A program made the translations under genes and the position numbers. Shown here piece by piece: positions 11,903 to 23,479 of a stretch of DNA of 64,000 bases (within the stretch, counting starts at the first letter, position 1; every line of letters starts with the position of its first letter). A model generated the notes under the pieces. The model saw only the letters and a list, made by a program, of their open reading frames with translations. It made no database searches and was not told where the DNA came from. Origin of the DNA: Forficula auricularia (lineage: Eukaryota > Arthropoda > Insecta > Dermaptera > Forficulidae). The DNA lies in the NCBI GenBank assembly GCA_024734495.1, contig JALMQS010000887.1:2541495-2605494 (forward strand), read 5' to 3'.

Positions 11903-12826
11903 AGGTATATATCGTGGTCACATGGTTAAATACGTCATATAATGTAATACCAGTGAATTTCAGAGAAATATTACAATATCACACTAATATTACAATGATA
12001 TTATTTTAATAATATCGTCGGCTGAGAATTAGAGTGACCTAAGTCCATTTTTAAAAGTTTTTTAACTCTTAATGTAAAAGACTTTCTTTTTTATAAAATG
12101 AACAAAGTTCACTTGGTCCCATAATATTTTTACTTTACCATACAGGATATGGTCAAATATTGTAATCGTGCAGGAAAAAAGTGTTTTTTTATTAAACTTT
12201 TTTCGAAATATCTCAAAAACGACTGAAACTATTTTGATTAAAAGAATTGGGCGAAACCATGGCAATTCGGTCTACAAAAAAGCCCTAATAAGTGAACATC
12301 GAAAAATTTTTTCGAGATAATAATTGTATTGTCAACATGTCTGTTAGTTAGTTATGTATCTTCTAAAACTCAGTGATATAAATGTACCATGTCGATTTAA
12401 AAACAATGGATTTGAAAACTTCGAACTTCAATTTTTCAAAATAAGGATATGTGGACTTGGATCACTCCAATTCTCAGCTGACGATATTGTAATATGCGGA
12501 GAAAAATTCCAGCTAATTCCACTATTATTATTTTACAAAATTACAAAATATTCCAATAGGTATTACTAGTACATATGTTAATATTCCAATATTTATTTAC
12601 AATTTTCTCTGAAATACATTGTCATTAAACGATAATATTGGAATAGTTTATTATATTGTAAAATAATAATAGTGGAAGATAGCTGGAAATTTTCTCCGAA
12701 ATATTACATATTATTAACATAAAATCATTGTAATATTAGTATTATCTGTAATATTATTTCCCTGAAATTCATTGGCATTACATGATATGACGTGTTTCAC
12801 CATGTGACCATGACATATACAAACAT
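11903..12826. mobile_element. Foldback element interrupted by an R2 fragment
   Basis: GGTCACATGGTTAAATACG near the left end matches, inverted, CATGTGACC near 12805, and the pairing continues through GAATTTCAGAGAAATATTAC. Nested inside at about 12045-12470 is a second inverted pair (GAGAATTAGAGTGACC and complement) that encloses part of repeat R2. Confidence 0.55.
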
Positions 12827-13189
12827 ACATATAGGTCCAGTGAAGCACAGGACTTAAAAGTACAAGGAAATAATAGAAATTAACTCCAGAACCAATACCA
12901 AATAAACCTTCATATTATTCATAAAACAATACAGGGTGTCTTTTCTAGGTTTTTGGAAATTTTCTTTTTTCGGGGGATAATTTGATTTTTAATTATTAAT
13001 TAAAAATCTCTTAATTAATTTTAATGATTTGATTAATAATATAAAAACACGATGCTTATAAAGTAATTTATAGGGTGTTTATTAATGATTTTTTTTACTT
13101 AAACAGCTTTCAATTAATGATTTGATTAATAATATAAGCAAAGAATATTTATAGGGCTTCATATATGGTGTTTAGAAAGAGGACATCAA

Positions 13190-14005
13190 TTTTAGGAAAA
13201 TATTAGTATTTTACTTTTTATTTTACCATACAGGGAATGGTCAAGTATTGTAATCATGAAAAAAGTGTTGTTTTTTTCGAAATATCTCAAAACTGGCAGA
13301 AACTATTTTAATTAAAAAAATTGAGCGAAACCATGGCATTTCGATCTACAAAAAGGCCCTAATAAGTGAACATCGAGAAAATTATATTTTTCGAGATAAT
13401 TATTGTTTTGTCAAAATGTCTGTTAGTCTGTCTGTTAGTACGTTACCAAATTTTTGTGGACGAGCTAGATCAAAAAGTAGTGTGAATACCAAATTTCACA
13501 GGTAGTTTTGGTGCATTGAGATTAAGAGCTGATTAGATTTTGGTGCATATCGACCCAAAATTAAGGGGGGTGGAGGGGGGTTAAAAATTAAAAATCTAGG
13601 CCATTTGAGCAAACTCAACCAAACTTTGTATACATAATCCGTGGGACCCAGAAGTCTAAAAATCCAAAAACTAACCGCCCAAAATGAGTGAGGGTATAGG
13701 GTCAAAAAACTAAAATATAGGCACTTGTACCAAACTCAACCAAATTTTGTATACATAATCAGTGGACCTCCAGAAGCTAAAAATGCAAAATCTAAACGCC
13801 CGAAATAGGGGATGAAATTCTAGCCTCTTCTACCAAACTCAACCAAATTTTGTATACAAAATCAGTGGGCCCACAGAAGTCTAAAAATGCAAAACTAACC
13901 CCTCCCCTACATGATTATAAATATTTTTATTAAATATTAAATATAAGTGAGGGGCCAGGTTGTATGGTAAAGCCAAGTGGATGGCCACATCAGAACGTGT
14001 CAGTT
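13190..14005 (+). repeat. Dispersed repeat R2, copy 1
   Basis: Starts TTTTACCATACAGGGAATGG and TCAAGTATTGTAATC, and ends near GGCCAGGTTGTATGGTAAAG. The interior holds about three diverged units around CTCAACCAAATTTTGTATAC. Other copies are at 18430-19165 (inverted), 62060-62735 and a fragment at 12100-12350. It is non-coding; the class is not clear. Confidence 0.65.
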
Positions 14006-14037
14006 TATTTATTATTAATATAAATAAACACAAGGGG

Positions 14038-14192
14038 GAAATCGGGTAGCTCAGTCAGCTAACTCGCTGACCTCGCTTCGGCATCGATCGATTATGACGA
14101 TGTTGGAGTGGAGGTCCGGGGTTCGATCCTAGCGTGCTGTCTAAATGGGCTTTGTTCCCGGTGACATTAAATAAATAAAAAAAAAAAAAAAA
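14038..14192 (+). mobile_element. tRNA-derived SINE, family S1
   Basis: The head GGGTAGCTCAGTCAGCTAAC resembles a tRNA A box and GGTTCGATCC is the B box. The body ends in GGTGACATTAAATAAATAA and an A-run at about 14169-14192. A second copy on the minus strand is at 53345-53563. Both would need a partner LINE for mobility. Confidence 0.8.
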
Positions 14193-14199
14193 AAATACA

Positions 14200-15037
14200 A
14201 GAATCTTATAAAGAATATTATTAAGTATTTATTAACGTTTTATTCATCTTTAGAATTTTTGGTTGAAAAATGGAAAAAATAAAAAAAACTGAATGGGGAA
14301 GTTCATGAATGATTGTATTTAATGAACTGCAATATATTATATCTTTAGAAATTATTTAACATTTCTCTATTAGAGATCTCTGAATCATAGAAAAAAAAAT
14401 AATTGATAAATTCTTAATATTAATAAAAATAATCTAATGATAAATAAATAGAGAACTAGTCTTAATGCATGTTTTTTCAATAAAACAAGAATCTTTGTTT
14501 AACTCATCACATGTAGAACACGAGTTTCACTTGACACAAGAAATCACTATCAACCGATGTCTAAGATAAAATGCAGCAGAAGGATAACTAAGGAATTTGA
14601 ATGGAGGGAGGAAATTGTAGTAGGTTGTAGCAACTCTTGAATTGCATGGAGAAATCGCACACAATTAGAGGCAAGCCATTATTTTTCTTTTTTTTAACCT
14701 ATTTCTTTTGCATTAGTGATTTTTTTTGTGGAATAATTTCATTAACTAGTTCATCGTTATTAGATGCTAATGGAATTGGCATACTTCAACTCTATAGCAT
14801 CGTTTCTTCGTTTTTTCCTCCTCTTCTTTTTATTATAATTAGCATGATTCATTAATCAAAAATGAGTTCCTATAAGCAATAAGGAACGCATTTTCATTAC
14901 ATAATGAAAAAATGTAATATTATCAAATTTTTGTGAATAAAATTCATTAAATTTTATCATTATAATAGTTTTGGGATTCTATATCTCTATCTTCATCGAC
15001 CTTCAGACTAAACGGCTTAACCGGTTGACTTGAAAAT
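14200..15037. other. AT-rich region; start of repeat R3
   Basis: No gene seen up to about 14960. 14970-15037 together with 15309-15420 forms one copy of repeat R3, which recurs inverted at 38930-39060. The family A element described next splits it. Confidence 0.5.
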
Positions 15038-15050
15038 TGAAACATATTCT

Positions 15051-15295
15051 TATTAATAAAGTAAAGGGTGTGTAGTTTCACAGTGAATGAAATAAAACTC
15101 AAAGAGGTTTATACAAACTCAATATATTTCGGATTATTAGTCCATTATCAGGAGTTTACAAGTTAAAACTATATTGAGTTTGTATAAACCTCTTTGAGTT
15201 TTATTTCATTCACTGTGAAACTACACATCCTTTACTTTATTAATTAATATCATGTTTCACCTAAAACCTACACCACTTTACCTAAGTAAAAAAAA
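15051..15295. mobile_element. Family A PLE-like foldback, copy A1
   Basis: Flanked by the 13-bp duplication TGAAACATATTCT (15038-15050, 15296-15308). Two inverted arms include AAACTCAAAGAGGTTTATAC and its complement. The right side carries the family A tail ATGTTTCACCTAAAACCTAC. The R3 copy at 38930-39060 gives the matching uninterrupted site, so the boundaries are well supported. The minus-strand hammerhead-like motif at 15121-15154 is decayed (CTGATAA). Confidence 0.9.
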
Positions 15296-15795
15296 TGAAA
15301 CATATTCTCCTGAGAGGTCAAGTAAACGGTGTGATTCATAAAAAGTAAATTTTTATACCCAGAAAAATATGTTCACCCACCTCTTTTTTTTTTGCTATTC
15401 TTATTTCAAGTTCTAATAACAAAACTCTAATTGAATTTTTCAAAATTTGAACTCTTATAACATTAAATTGAAAATTTTTGTGCCGAGTGTAGCAAAATTT
15501 TTATATATTAAAGGAGACAATAAAAGACTGTGTCTTCTGCTGGAATTATATATCTGGGGGCACGGCAGTGCCCAGCGAAGTTCGATTCGAGCGGGGATGT
15601 GTGCACTGCCAGACTACCCTTTACAGGAAACAACTCAGGCCATTTTGACGCCTCTGTAACTTCGTAATGGAAACCTCTACATGGCTGAAATTTTTTTCCA
15701 GAATACTGGTCCATAAGCTTAACTAAATTACAAAATTTCATATTTCTACTGTTTATACCATCCAAGTTACAAGAAGCCAAAGATAGGCTTTTTCG

Positions 15796-15832
15796 TCACT
15801 CACTCACTCACTCACTCACTGACTGACTGACT
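15796..15832. repeat. (CACT)n and (GACT)n microsatellite
   Basis: Tandem CACT changes to GACT within about 37 bp. Confidence 0.9.
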
Positions 15833-15868
15833 AAATCACTCATCAAAATTCTAGCGTACTTCCGCTAA

Positions 15869-16310
15869 CCCTAGAATACTGAAATTTGGCAGGCAGGTAG
15901 AGTTTGGGGTAAAATTAATGGGAAAAATCAAAAAATCAAAACTTTCCCTTCTTCAGGACGTAAAATGAAGGGGTGAAATTTATAGACTTAATTAACATAT
16001 ATAGTACTAAAAATTCAATGAACCTAGAATCCTGAATTTTGGCAGGCAGGTAGAGTTTGGGGTACAATTAATGGGAAAATCCAAAAATCGAAACTTTCCC
16101 TTCTTCGGGACCTAAAATGAAGGGGTGAAAGTTATAGACTTAATTAACATATACTAAAAATTCAATGAGCCTAGAATGCTGAAATTTGGCATACTGGTAA
16201 AGCTTGACACATTAATAAAGGACGAAATTGAAAAATCGAAACTTTTCCTTCTTCAGGGCCCAAAATGAAGGGGTTAAATTTATAGGATAAATCCAACTTA
16301 CAAAAAGAAG
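15869..16310. repeat. Three tandem units of about 150 bp
   Basis: CCTAGAAT...TGAAATTTGGCA recurs at about 15869, 16023 and 16170, followed each time by AAACTTTCCCTTCTTC and AAATGAAGGGGT. Period 154 then 147 bp. It lies inside C2. Confidence 0.85.
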
Positions 16311-16318
16311 TGAAATCT

Positions 16319-16891
16319 CAACAAAAACACTTGTGTAAAAAAAGGCCAAGTTCGATTAATAAAATCCGTTTGCCAAAAAAAGTAGTGAGATCTAATGTGC
16401 TGCCAAGTTCAACATCATCAATTTATTAAAGGAGTCGAGAATATATTAGTAACTTCAATTAAAAGGCATGTTTTTCATTTCACATGTCCCTCTATATTTT
16501 TATTGATTTCACATTTTTAGTTGAAATTATTTTCATAAAACTTGGCTTTTACGCAATATTATGTATGTCACGAATTACTACTTACCATATCATGGGATCT
16601 TAATAAGAAGGGAGTGGTGGAGGCCCTATCAAACAATATTAATAAAAATTTAATGCGTAAAAGCCAAGTTTTATGAAAATAATTTCAGCTAAAAATGTGA
16701 AATCAATAAAAAATATAGAGGGACATGTGAAATGAAAAACATGCGTTTTAATTGAAGTTACTAATATATTCTCGACTCATTTAATAAATTGATGATGTTG
16801 AACTTGGCAGCACATTAGATCTCACTACTTTTTTGGCAAACGGATTTTATTAATCGAACTTGGCCTTTTTTTACACAAGTGTTTTTGTTGT
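16319..16891. repeat. Long near-perfect inverted repeat (240-bp arms)
   Basis: The arm 16319-16560 is nearly complementary to 16635-16891, with a loop of about 75 bp and a 14-nt insertion at the inner right arm. Matching landmarks are GGCCAAGTTCGATTAATAAA, AACATCATCAATTTATTAAA and AAGCCAAGTTTTATGAAAAT. A transcript would form a long double-stranded hairpin. No terminal duplication of its own is visible. Confidence 0.9.
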
Positions 16892-17035
16892 GATAAATAT
16901 ATATAATTCCAGCAGAAGACTCTTTTATTGTCTCTTTCAATACTTGATAACATTAATCACAAAAATATAAGTTTGAACAGCTTCATTACTGGTAAATATA
17001 AGTTGTTTTTTCTATATAAATTATATTTTGCATAT

Positions 17036-17038
17036 ATA

Positions 17039-17096
<58 letters not shown>
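17036..17096. repeat. (TA)n microsatellite
   Basis: Mostly uninterrupted TA dinucleotides with a single GTA change. The short open frame across it (Ile-Tyr repeats) is an artefact of the repeat. Confidence 0.95.
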
Positions 17097-17098
<2 letters not shown>

Positions 17099-17200
17099 CC
17101 GAAAATTTGTTGTTCCTCTAATTGATACATTCACTCTTATTAAGGAAGTAATAATTAAGTTAAGTAATAATTAAATCAAGAATAAATAGATGAACCTTAC

Positions 17201-17274
17201 CAGTCAGGATCCTAGAAATCTCCGCAGATGGACACTCTCCAAAAGCCTCCCTCTGCCTCGCATCTGGACGAGCC
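17201..17274 (-). CDS. Candidate internal exon of an unidentified host gene
   Basis: On the minus strand a 74-base, GC-balanced segment is bounded by the acceptor TTTTATTTACAG and the donor GTAAGG, in strongly AT-rich surroundings. Only one of the three frames is open through it; it reads ARPDARQREAFGECPSAEIS followed by RILT. The exon would start after the first base of the segment and leave one base at its end, so it needs flanking exons. The E-I-S-R-I-L pattern after a Pro-Ser is reminiscent of the second helix of an HMG box, but I cannot assign the gene. No neighbouring exon was identified. Confidence 0.5.
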
Positions 17275-17743
17275 CTGTAAATAAAATAGAAATGATTTTT
17301 TAATATATTCCCATTACTTGGCTTCCTAATCACCTGCTTAGCTTAGTGATTTTTCCAATAGGCACTTTATCCATGAAATTTTTAATTTTTAAAAATTCCT
17401 CAATAAATGCTATTTCCCTAATATTTATTAAAAAATATTAGTAGAGGACTACAATGTATAATTTTTAGGTCAATTTTTGAGAAAATTAATAACTTCTCTA
17501 ATAAAATAATACCTTAATATAATAAAAGTTCTAATGAAAAAAAAGTAGAATTGGTCTTTTCAAATACAATTATATTTGTAATTTTAATGAAGAGAAATCA
17601 ATGAGGTTGCCCTCTTATTGGTTCAAATAAACCTATACTTACAACAAATAAATTCCCCATTGATAGATTGATATATTATTTATAAATTAAAAAATAAAAC
17701 ACTAGGGAAAGATATTTTTTAGAATAATTACTAAAATTGAAAT

Positions 17744-17850
17744 TTTACTTAGAGAAAGTGGTGTAGGTTTTAGGTGAAACATGAGATTAATTAATAAATT
17801 AAAGGGTGTGTAGTTTCACAGTGAAACTACATACCCTTTACTTTATTAAT
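17744..17850. mobile_element. Family A element, minimal copy A2
   Basis: The tail is on the left and inverted (GGTGTAGGTTTTAGGTGAAA). The arms GGGTGTGTAGTTTCAC and complement meet almost directly, so the central hammerhead-bearing part has been lost. It is flanked by TAAAATTGAAAT on both sides (about 17732-17743 and 17851-17862). Confidence 0.8.
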
Positions 17851-18429
17851 TAAAATTGAAATCTATAGATTCAATTCAGCTTCCGGGTTTAATATAAGCA
17901 ACTAAAGGAAATATTATAAAGCGGTATAAAAAAATATTCAATGGTATACATAAGTTGAAATTACTAAAATAAATAAATTGAAATTAACTAATCAATTAAT
18001 TGTATGTAAGTATTGAACTTTCTTGTTCACTTCTTTGTTTCTTAAATAAAAATCTAAAATCATTACAGACAAAAAAAAAAAAAAAAAAAACTCTCTTCCT
18101 TTAAAACTATCCAATGGAAAATTAAAAAAAAATAATTAAATTGCATGACTTGACCCTTATTTTAACAAAAGAAGAATTAAGCTTAAAGATATTTTTTTTT
18201 AATATTTTCATTCTGATGGGAATTTCCAAAATTAGCAAGAATTACCAAGTCAATAGAAAATAGAATTAATGATTATTAATATTAACCGAACTATTTAAAA
18301 TTAAGCTAAATTTTAACAAAAATTGATATTTTTTTACTTGTTCGTTTTATTTCCATCGTTTCTAAAAAGATTTCATATGTGGAGGCTTGCAAGATGGGGT
18401 ATTCCTAATACCAATCAAATATTAAGATG

Positions 18430-19165
18430 AAATAAGCTGAAGTGCTCTGATGTGGCCATCCACTTGACTTTATCATACAACCTGGCTGGCACTCACTTAT
18501 ATTTAATATTTAATAAAATTATTTATAATCATGCATTTTTAGATTACTGTGGGCCCACTGATTATGTATACAAAATTTGGTTGAGTTTGGTACAAGAGGA
18601 AGCCTAGATTTTTATTTTTTGACCCTACACCCCCCCTTTTGGGCGGTAAATTTTTGCATTTTTAGACTTCTGGGGGTCCACTGATTATGTATCCAAAATT
18701 TGGTTGAATTTGCTCAAATGGCCTGGATTTTAAATTTTTTACCCCCCTCAACATATCCTTAATTTTATGTCGATATGCACCAAAATCTAATCAGCTCTTA
18801 ATCTCAATGGACCAAAACTACGTGTGAAATTTGGTTTCGATATTCACACTAGTTTTTGAGCTTAAGCTCGTCCACAATAATTTGGTAACGCACACTCACT
18901 AAAGGACAACCAGACAGACTAACTAAAAGACAATCAGACTAACAGACATTTTGACAAAACAATTGTTATCTCGAAAAATATAATTTTTTCGATGTTCACT
19001 TATTAGAGCTTTTTTGTAGATCGAAATGCCATGGTTTAGCTCAATTTTTTTAATAAAAATACTTCCTACCGTTTTTAAGATATTTCGAAAAAAAAGAAGC
19101 AAAAAAAACACTTTTTTCATGCACGATTACAATACTTGACCATACTCTGTATGGTAAATTAAAAA
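18430..19165 (-). repeat. Dispersed repeat R2, inverted copy
   Basis: Reads as the reverse complement of 13190-14005: TGATGTGGCCATCCACTTGA at the left and CATACTCTGTATGGTAAA at the right. It contains the same GTATACAAAATTTGGTTGAG landmark. Non-coding. Confidence 0.65.
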
Positions 19166-19169
19166 AGGA

Positions 19170-19595
19170 TTTCATAATGAGTTCATTATAACATTGTTTT
19201 TAATATCATAATAGATGTTTTATTCTTTCTATCTATACTCGTATGTACTTCCAAATTCCACAATCTATTATATAAAAAAACATATTAATCGGATTACAAA
19301 AAGAATAAAATGAATTTTCCATCTGTAAGCTATGGTATATGATTCATTGAATGTTGAGAGGCGTTAGTTATCGTGTGACACGGCACAGGCATCTGTTTTG
19401 GCAGGGCCTGCTTAGTATTCTGTCGGGTCACATGAAGCCTTCCTGGATCGACTCTTTGGAGTCCTCCATTTAATCTAATGCCAAGTGTCGCAAACAACAA
19501 CTCCTGATTGAATATACACAGTCAACACACCTTATTATTGGCAACCATCCTTTGAATATTCCCCAAAAACAAGAAAAAGTTCATAAAGATACATA
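19170..19595. other. Unassigned, partly GC-balanced segment
   Basis: 19370-19500 is less AT-rich than its flanks and has no recognised repeat. No open frame with splice signals was convincing. Confidence 0.4.
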
Positions 19596-20200
19596 ATACA
19601 TTTTCAATAAAGTTGGCTTCAAAAAGTAATTTTCTTCGAGATATTCAAACGAAAATATAGATTTTAAACTCTCTATAAAATATACTATTTAAAATGAGTT
19701 TAATTTTTTGAAAATTTATATTTTTTTCCCCTAAAAATTTTCAATAAATTTGATAAGGGTCCCCCTTTGTATCAATTACCCTTTGAAGAGAGGCTTCAAA
19801 AAGTAATTTATTTCGAGATATTCAAACAAAAGTATAGATTTTAAGCTCTATAAAATATACTATTTAAAATGAGTTTAATTTTTTGAAAATTTATATTTTT
19901 TTTCCACTACAAATTTTCAATAAAGTTGATAAGGATCCCTCCTTTGTATCAACTACCCTTCGAGGAGAGGTTTCAAAAAGTAATTTTTTCCAGATATTCA
20001 AAAAAAAAAAAATAGATTTTAAACTCTGAATAAATATTCTATTTAAAATGAATTTCATTTTTTGAAAATTAATATTTTTTCCCCTAAAAATTCTCAATAA
20101 AGTTGATAAGGGTCCCCCACTTTGTATCAACTACCCTTCGAGGAGAGGTTTCAAAAAGTAATTTATTGCGAGATATTCAATCGAAAATATAGATTTTAAA

Positions 20201-20535
20201 TTAATAAATTGTTGTAGGAAATAAGGACAATAGCTTATGCAAATATTTTTTATTTTATGCCAACGTTCCGTCAACTTTGTTGACTTCCTCAGGGCTCAAA
20301 CAATTTAAATAGGAAATATTTTCACTCTGTTCGATGACTGGCCTATACGTGTTTGCTAAGAATGAATATTTATAAAATAACAAATATGCAAAGACGTTAA
20401 TTTGTTTGAGCCCTGAGGAAGTCAACAAAGTTGTCGAAACGTTGGTATGAAATAAAAAATATTTGCATAAGCTATTGCCCTTATTTCCCTACAACAATTT
20501 ATTGATTTAATCGATGGACATAAATAATCAAAATA
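20201..20535. mobile_element. Family F PLE-like foldback inserted in the satellite
   Basis: The 12-bp duplication ATAGATTTTAAA (20189-20200 and 20536-20547) flanks it, and removing it restores a normal satellite unit. The inverted arms share AATTGTTGTAGGAAATAAGG and AGCTTATGCAAATATTTTT. The right end has an unpaired tail of about 35 bp (GATGGACATAAATAATC). The left-arm ribozyme-like motif (20260-20295) has GGAA in place of GAAA; the right one is intact in its core. Confidence 0.9.
20408..20444 (+). ncRNA. Hammerhead-ribozyme-like motif, F right arm
   Basis: CTGAGGA at 20413-20419, one unpaired A, a helix II candidate GTCAAC/GTTGTC with one T-T mismatch, then GAAA at 20436-20439. CGTT follows and CC/GG flank as a short helix I. 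Core residues C3, G5, A6, G8, A9, G12, A13 and A14 are present. Activity is not shown. Confidence 0.5.
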
Positions 20536-21054
20536 ATAGATTTTAAACTCTCTATAAAATATACTATCTAAAATGAGTTTAATTTTTTGAAAATTAATAT
20601 TTTTTCCCCCTAAAAATTTTCAATAAATTTGATAAGGGTCCCCCTTTGTATCAACTACTCTCCGAAGAGAGGCTTCAAAAAGTAATTTTTTTCGAGATAT
20701 TCAAACAAAAATATAGATTTTAAACTCTCTATAAAATATACTATCTAAAATGAGTTTAATTTTTTGAAAATTAATATTTTTTCCCCCTAAAAATTTTCAA
20801 TAAATTTGATAAGGGTCCCCCCTTTGTATCAACTACTCTCCGAAGAGAGGCTTCAAAAAGTAATTTTTTTCGAGATATTCAAACAAAAATATAGATTTTA
20901 AACTCTCTATAAAATATACTATTTAAAATGAGTGTAATTTTTTGAAAAGTAATATTTTTTCCCTAAAAATGTTCAATAAATAAAATAATCTGTGTACCTG
21001 CATGCCTGGCTTAGTTTTCAGGAATTCGAACTAAAACAATAATTACAAATTTAT

Positions 21055-21660
21055 GATTTATTAATAGAGTATTTCATATAGATTTAAAATAACTCAATTA
21101 CGACTTAAAAAGTGGAAAAAATTTAATATTACAACCCTTTATCGATGGGGTAAAAACACCAAAGGGTCCCCCCTTTATGATCAATTATTAAAATTTTTTA
21201 ATAATATCATTTTGTTTTCCCAAGATAAAATACTATTTTCTAATAGAGTATTTCATATAGATTTTTATAATAAAATTCAAAATCGACTTGAAAAGTGGAA
21301 CAAATTTACTTTTTCAACCCTTTATCGATGGGGTAAAAACACCAAAGGGGGTTATGATTAATTTTTATAATTTTTTAGAAAAATCATTGAATTTCCAAAA
21401 TAAAATACTTTTTTCTAATAGAGTATTTCATATAGATTTAAAATAATTCAAAATAGTCTTGGAGAGTGGAAAAAATTTAATATTATAATGGCGTAAAAAA
21501 CCAAAGGCTCCACCTTACGATTATAATTTTTTAATAAAATCACTGTTTTCCCAAGTTAAAATACTTTCTTCTAATAGAGTATTTCATATATGTAGATATA
21601 TAATAATTAAAAATCAACTTGAAAAGTGGAAAAAATTTACTTTTTCACCCCTTTACCAAT
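21055..21660. repeat. Satellite-like array, subfamily 2
   Basis: TAATAGAGTATTTCATATAG recurs at 21062, 21241, 21416 and 21572 (periods 179, 175, 156). Units also carry CCCTTTATCGATGGGGTAAA. It adjoins subfamily 1 and has a similar period but a different sequence. Confidence 0.85.
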
Positions 21661-21839
21661 GGGGGAAAACACATATAATGATGGAGAAAAAGAGATCCGT
21701 AGAAGTTACTTAAAAAAAAAGAAACTTCGCTCTTTATTAAATAAAAGGGAAAACTTCTTCAATAATACTATTTTATTGGAAGTGGTCTTTTATTTATTTC
21801 TGGACTGCCTTCATCCAATCCTGAGGTTTTGATTAATCT

Positions 21840-22410
21840 CCAAAGAAAAACTTCTAACGTAGTAAATAAAGTATTGTTATTTTCGAATTCCTGAGAACTT
21901 AGAATAGAATGAAAGATTTAACTTATACATCAGGATTCCTGGTCTTATTGGTGATGTTTTCTGCGGTAACTTCAATGCACGGAAGAGCATAAAGTTAGAA
22001 GTTTCTATAAATACATATAATTTTTTACACAAAATATTCCATTGAAAAAAACTTCATAGATACTTCTTCACCGTCAAAATTAGAATCAAATCGAACCAAC
22101 AACTATAAGTTCGACAATTTGTTTAACCTTATGACCTCTAGACTGGAATTCCTTTCCTACTTCCATCTTATAACATTCAATTTTTCAAGAACCGAGTAAT
22201 CAAATACCTTAGATTCCAATTAAAAAATATTATAGGGTGCTTAAAGCACATAATATGACTTTCAATTATTGCATTATTAACAAAACAACAATAAAATAAA
22301 ATAATTTTAAGTATATATTGTGAGATGTAAATTTATTCCCCTGCATTTAGTTTTCACAGATTAAAAAAAAATTAAGAATTTTAATTTTTTTGGTTATATA
22401 GTACTAGATT
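21840..22410. other. AT-rich sequence without recognisable features
   Basis: No repeat ends, RNA gene or exon-like frame recognised. Confidence 0.45.
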
Positions 22411-22411
22411 T

Positions 22412-22667
22412 CATGGGAGTCCGCAGGGGGGGGGGGCGCTGGGATAGAATAAAAAATTCTGTAACTACCCTGACTTCTGGCCTGGCCTCACTAACTATGT
22501 TTAATGTAAAGTATGTGTTTTCGTATTTAAGCAGTACTGAATTAGTGTATATTTAGTTGTGAAAAAAGTTCAAAAAAATATTTAAATAAAAATTGAATAA
22601 TGTAATTATTTGTTTCAAAGTCCCCCCCCCCCCCTTCTGATTATTTTTTGCGGATGCCTCTGCTATA
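22412..22667. mobile_element. Possible small element bounded by G-run and C-run
   Basis: The left side has AGTCCGCAGG and a G-run near 22427-22436; the right side has a C-run at about 22622-22634 and TTTGCGGATGCCTC. The weakly inverted ends suggest an old non-autonomous DNA element. No duplication found. Confidence 0.3.
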
Positions 22668-22689
22668 TTGTCTTCTTTTTAGTGCATCT

Positions 22690-23285
22690 ATAATACTGTA
22701 CATTGATCCAAATCGCTTCAAATTTTGGATGTACACGTTTCAAGCAAAGTTATCAAAGAAAACAACTTAAAAAATGCATGTCTGTCTGTCTGTTTTCTGT
22801 ATGTACGCGCAATTTCCTTATTATTTTGCATAAAAACGGCTCGAAATATTCTTATGAAATTTTGTATTTGGATAAGATATCTTCTAACTTAAAATCTAAG
22901 CTAGATAATATTTTAATACTTTGACCCCAAAAAAGGGTTTTGGGTGGTTTTGTTGAGTCAATAAAGGAAATTATAAAATAACACCTATACTATTAGCTCT
23001 ACAACAAATTCTGTCAGAAGCAAAGTTTTAGAGAATGTGATTTCTGACAACTTTTGTTTAAAAAATTTCCCAAAAAACCCACCCAAAAGGGGCGAAGGGT
23101 CAAAAAATAGAAATTCTACATCTTCAAAGAAAGTCAACCAAAATTTGTATCCATAGTCTGTAGGTGCCCAGAAGACTAGAAATGCAAAAACTAACCACCC
23201 AAAATTGGGGATGGCGGGGCCAAAAAAATTAAAATTCCAAGCCTTTGGACCAAAGTCAACCAAAGGCGGGTTTCGCAGCTAGTTA
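22690..23285. repeat. Dispersed non-coding repeat related to R2
   Basis: Holds (CTGT)n near 22780-22795, CAAAAACGGCTCGAAATATT-type text, and AGTCAACCAAAATTTGTATC followed by CAGAAGACTAGAAATGC. The last parts mirror the internal units of R2. It ends near GGCGGGTTTCGCAGCTAG. Confidence 0.45.
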
Positions 23286-23479
23286 TAAAATAAAAGCATG
23301 ATTTTTTAAAATTATATTATGATTATTAATATTTCTAGAAGTTAAGTAGGTATATTCCCGCATTTTGGTTGTTTCCTCGGTCCGTTCTCCGAGAGTATTG
23401 GAATTTGCTTCGTTGTTCAGAAAAAAAAGCTAGAATTTGATGATTACTAGGTAGGTAGGAAGAGGAATTGCAAAGAGGA

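Larger units (their letters stand above)
15467..16946. mobile_element. Family C element C2 carrying a large internal segment
   Basis: The left part has the family C tail and TTAAAGGAGACAATAAAAG; the right part (16890-16946) has the complementary end. Flanks carry ATAACATTAA on both sides (15457-15466, 16947-16956). Between the halves sit about 1.3 kb of other repeats: a hairpin GGGCACGGCAGTGCCC at about 15548, a triplicated 150-bp unit and a long inverted repeat. No hammerhead-like motif remains. Confidence 0.7.
19596..20990. repeat. Satellite-like array of about 178-bp units, subfamily 1
   Basis: TTCAAAAAGTAATTT recurs at about 19618, 19797, 19972, 20151, 20672 and 20850, giving periods of 175-179 bp. 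Each unit carries AATAAAGTTGATAAGGGTCC or a close variant. The larger step between the fourth and fifth units is explained by insertion of the family F element. Confidence 0.9.

Noticed and set aside
15597..15620. Host coding DNA in the GC-balanced part of C2
   Set aside because: The GGGCACGGCAGTGCCC hairpin and triplicated units mark it as repeat-derived.
16928..17125. Open frame rich in Ile-Tyr
   Set aside because: It is created by the (TA)n microsatellite at 17036-17096 and by the C2 end.
19596..21660. Centromeric satellite
   Set aside because: Unit length near 178 bp is suggestive, but only about ten diverged units exist and transposons surround them, so a centromere claim is not supported.
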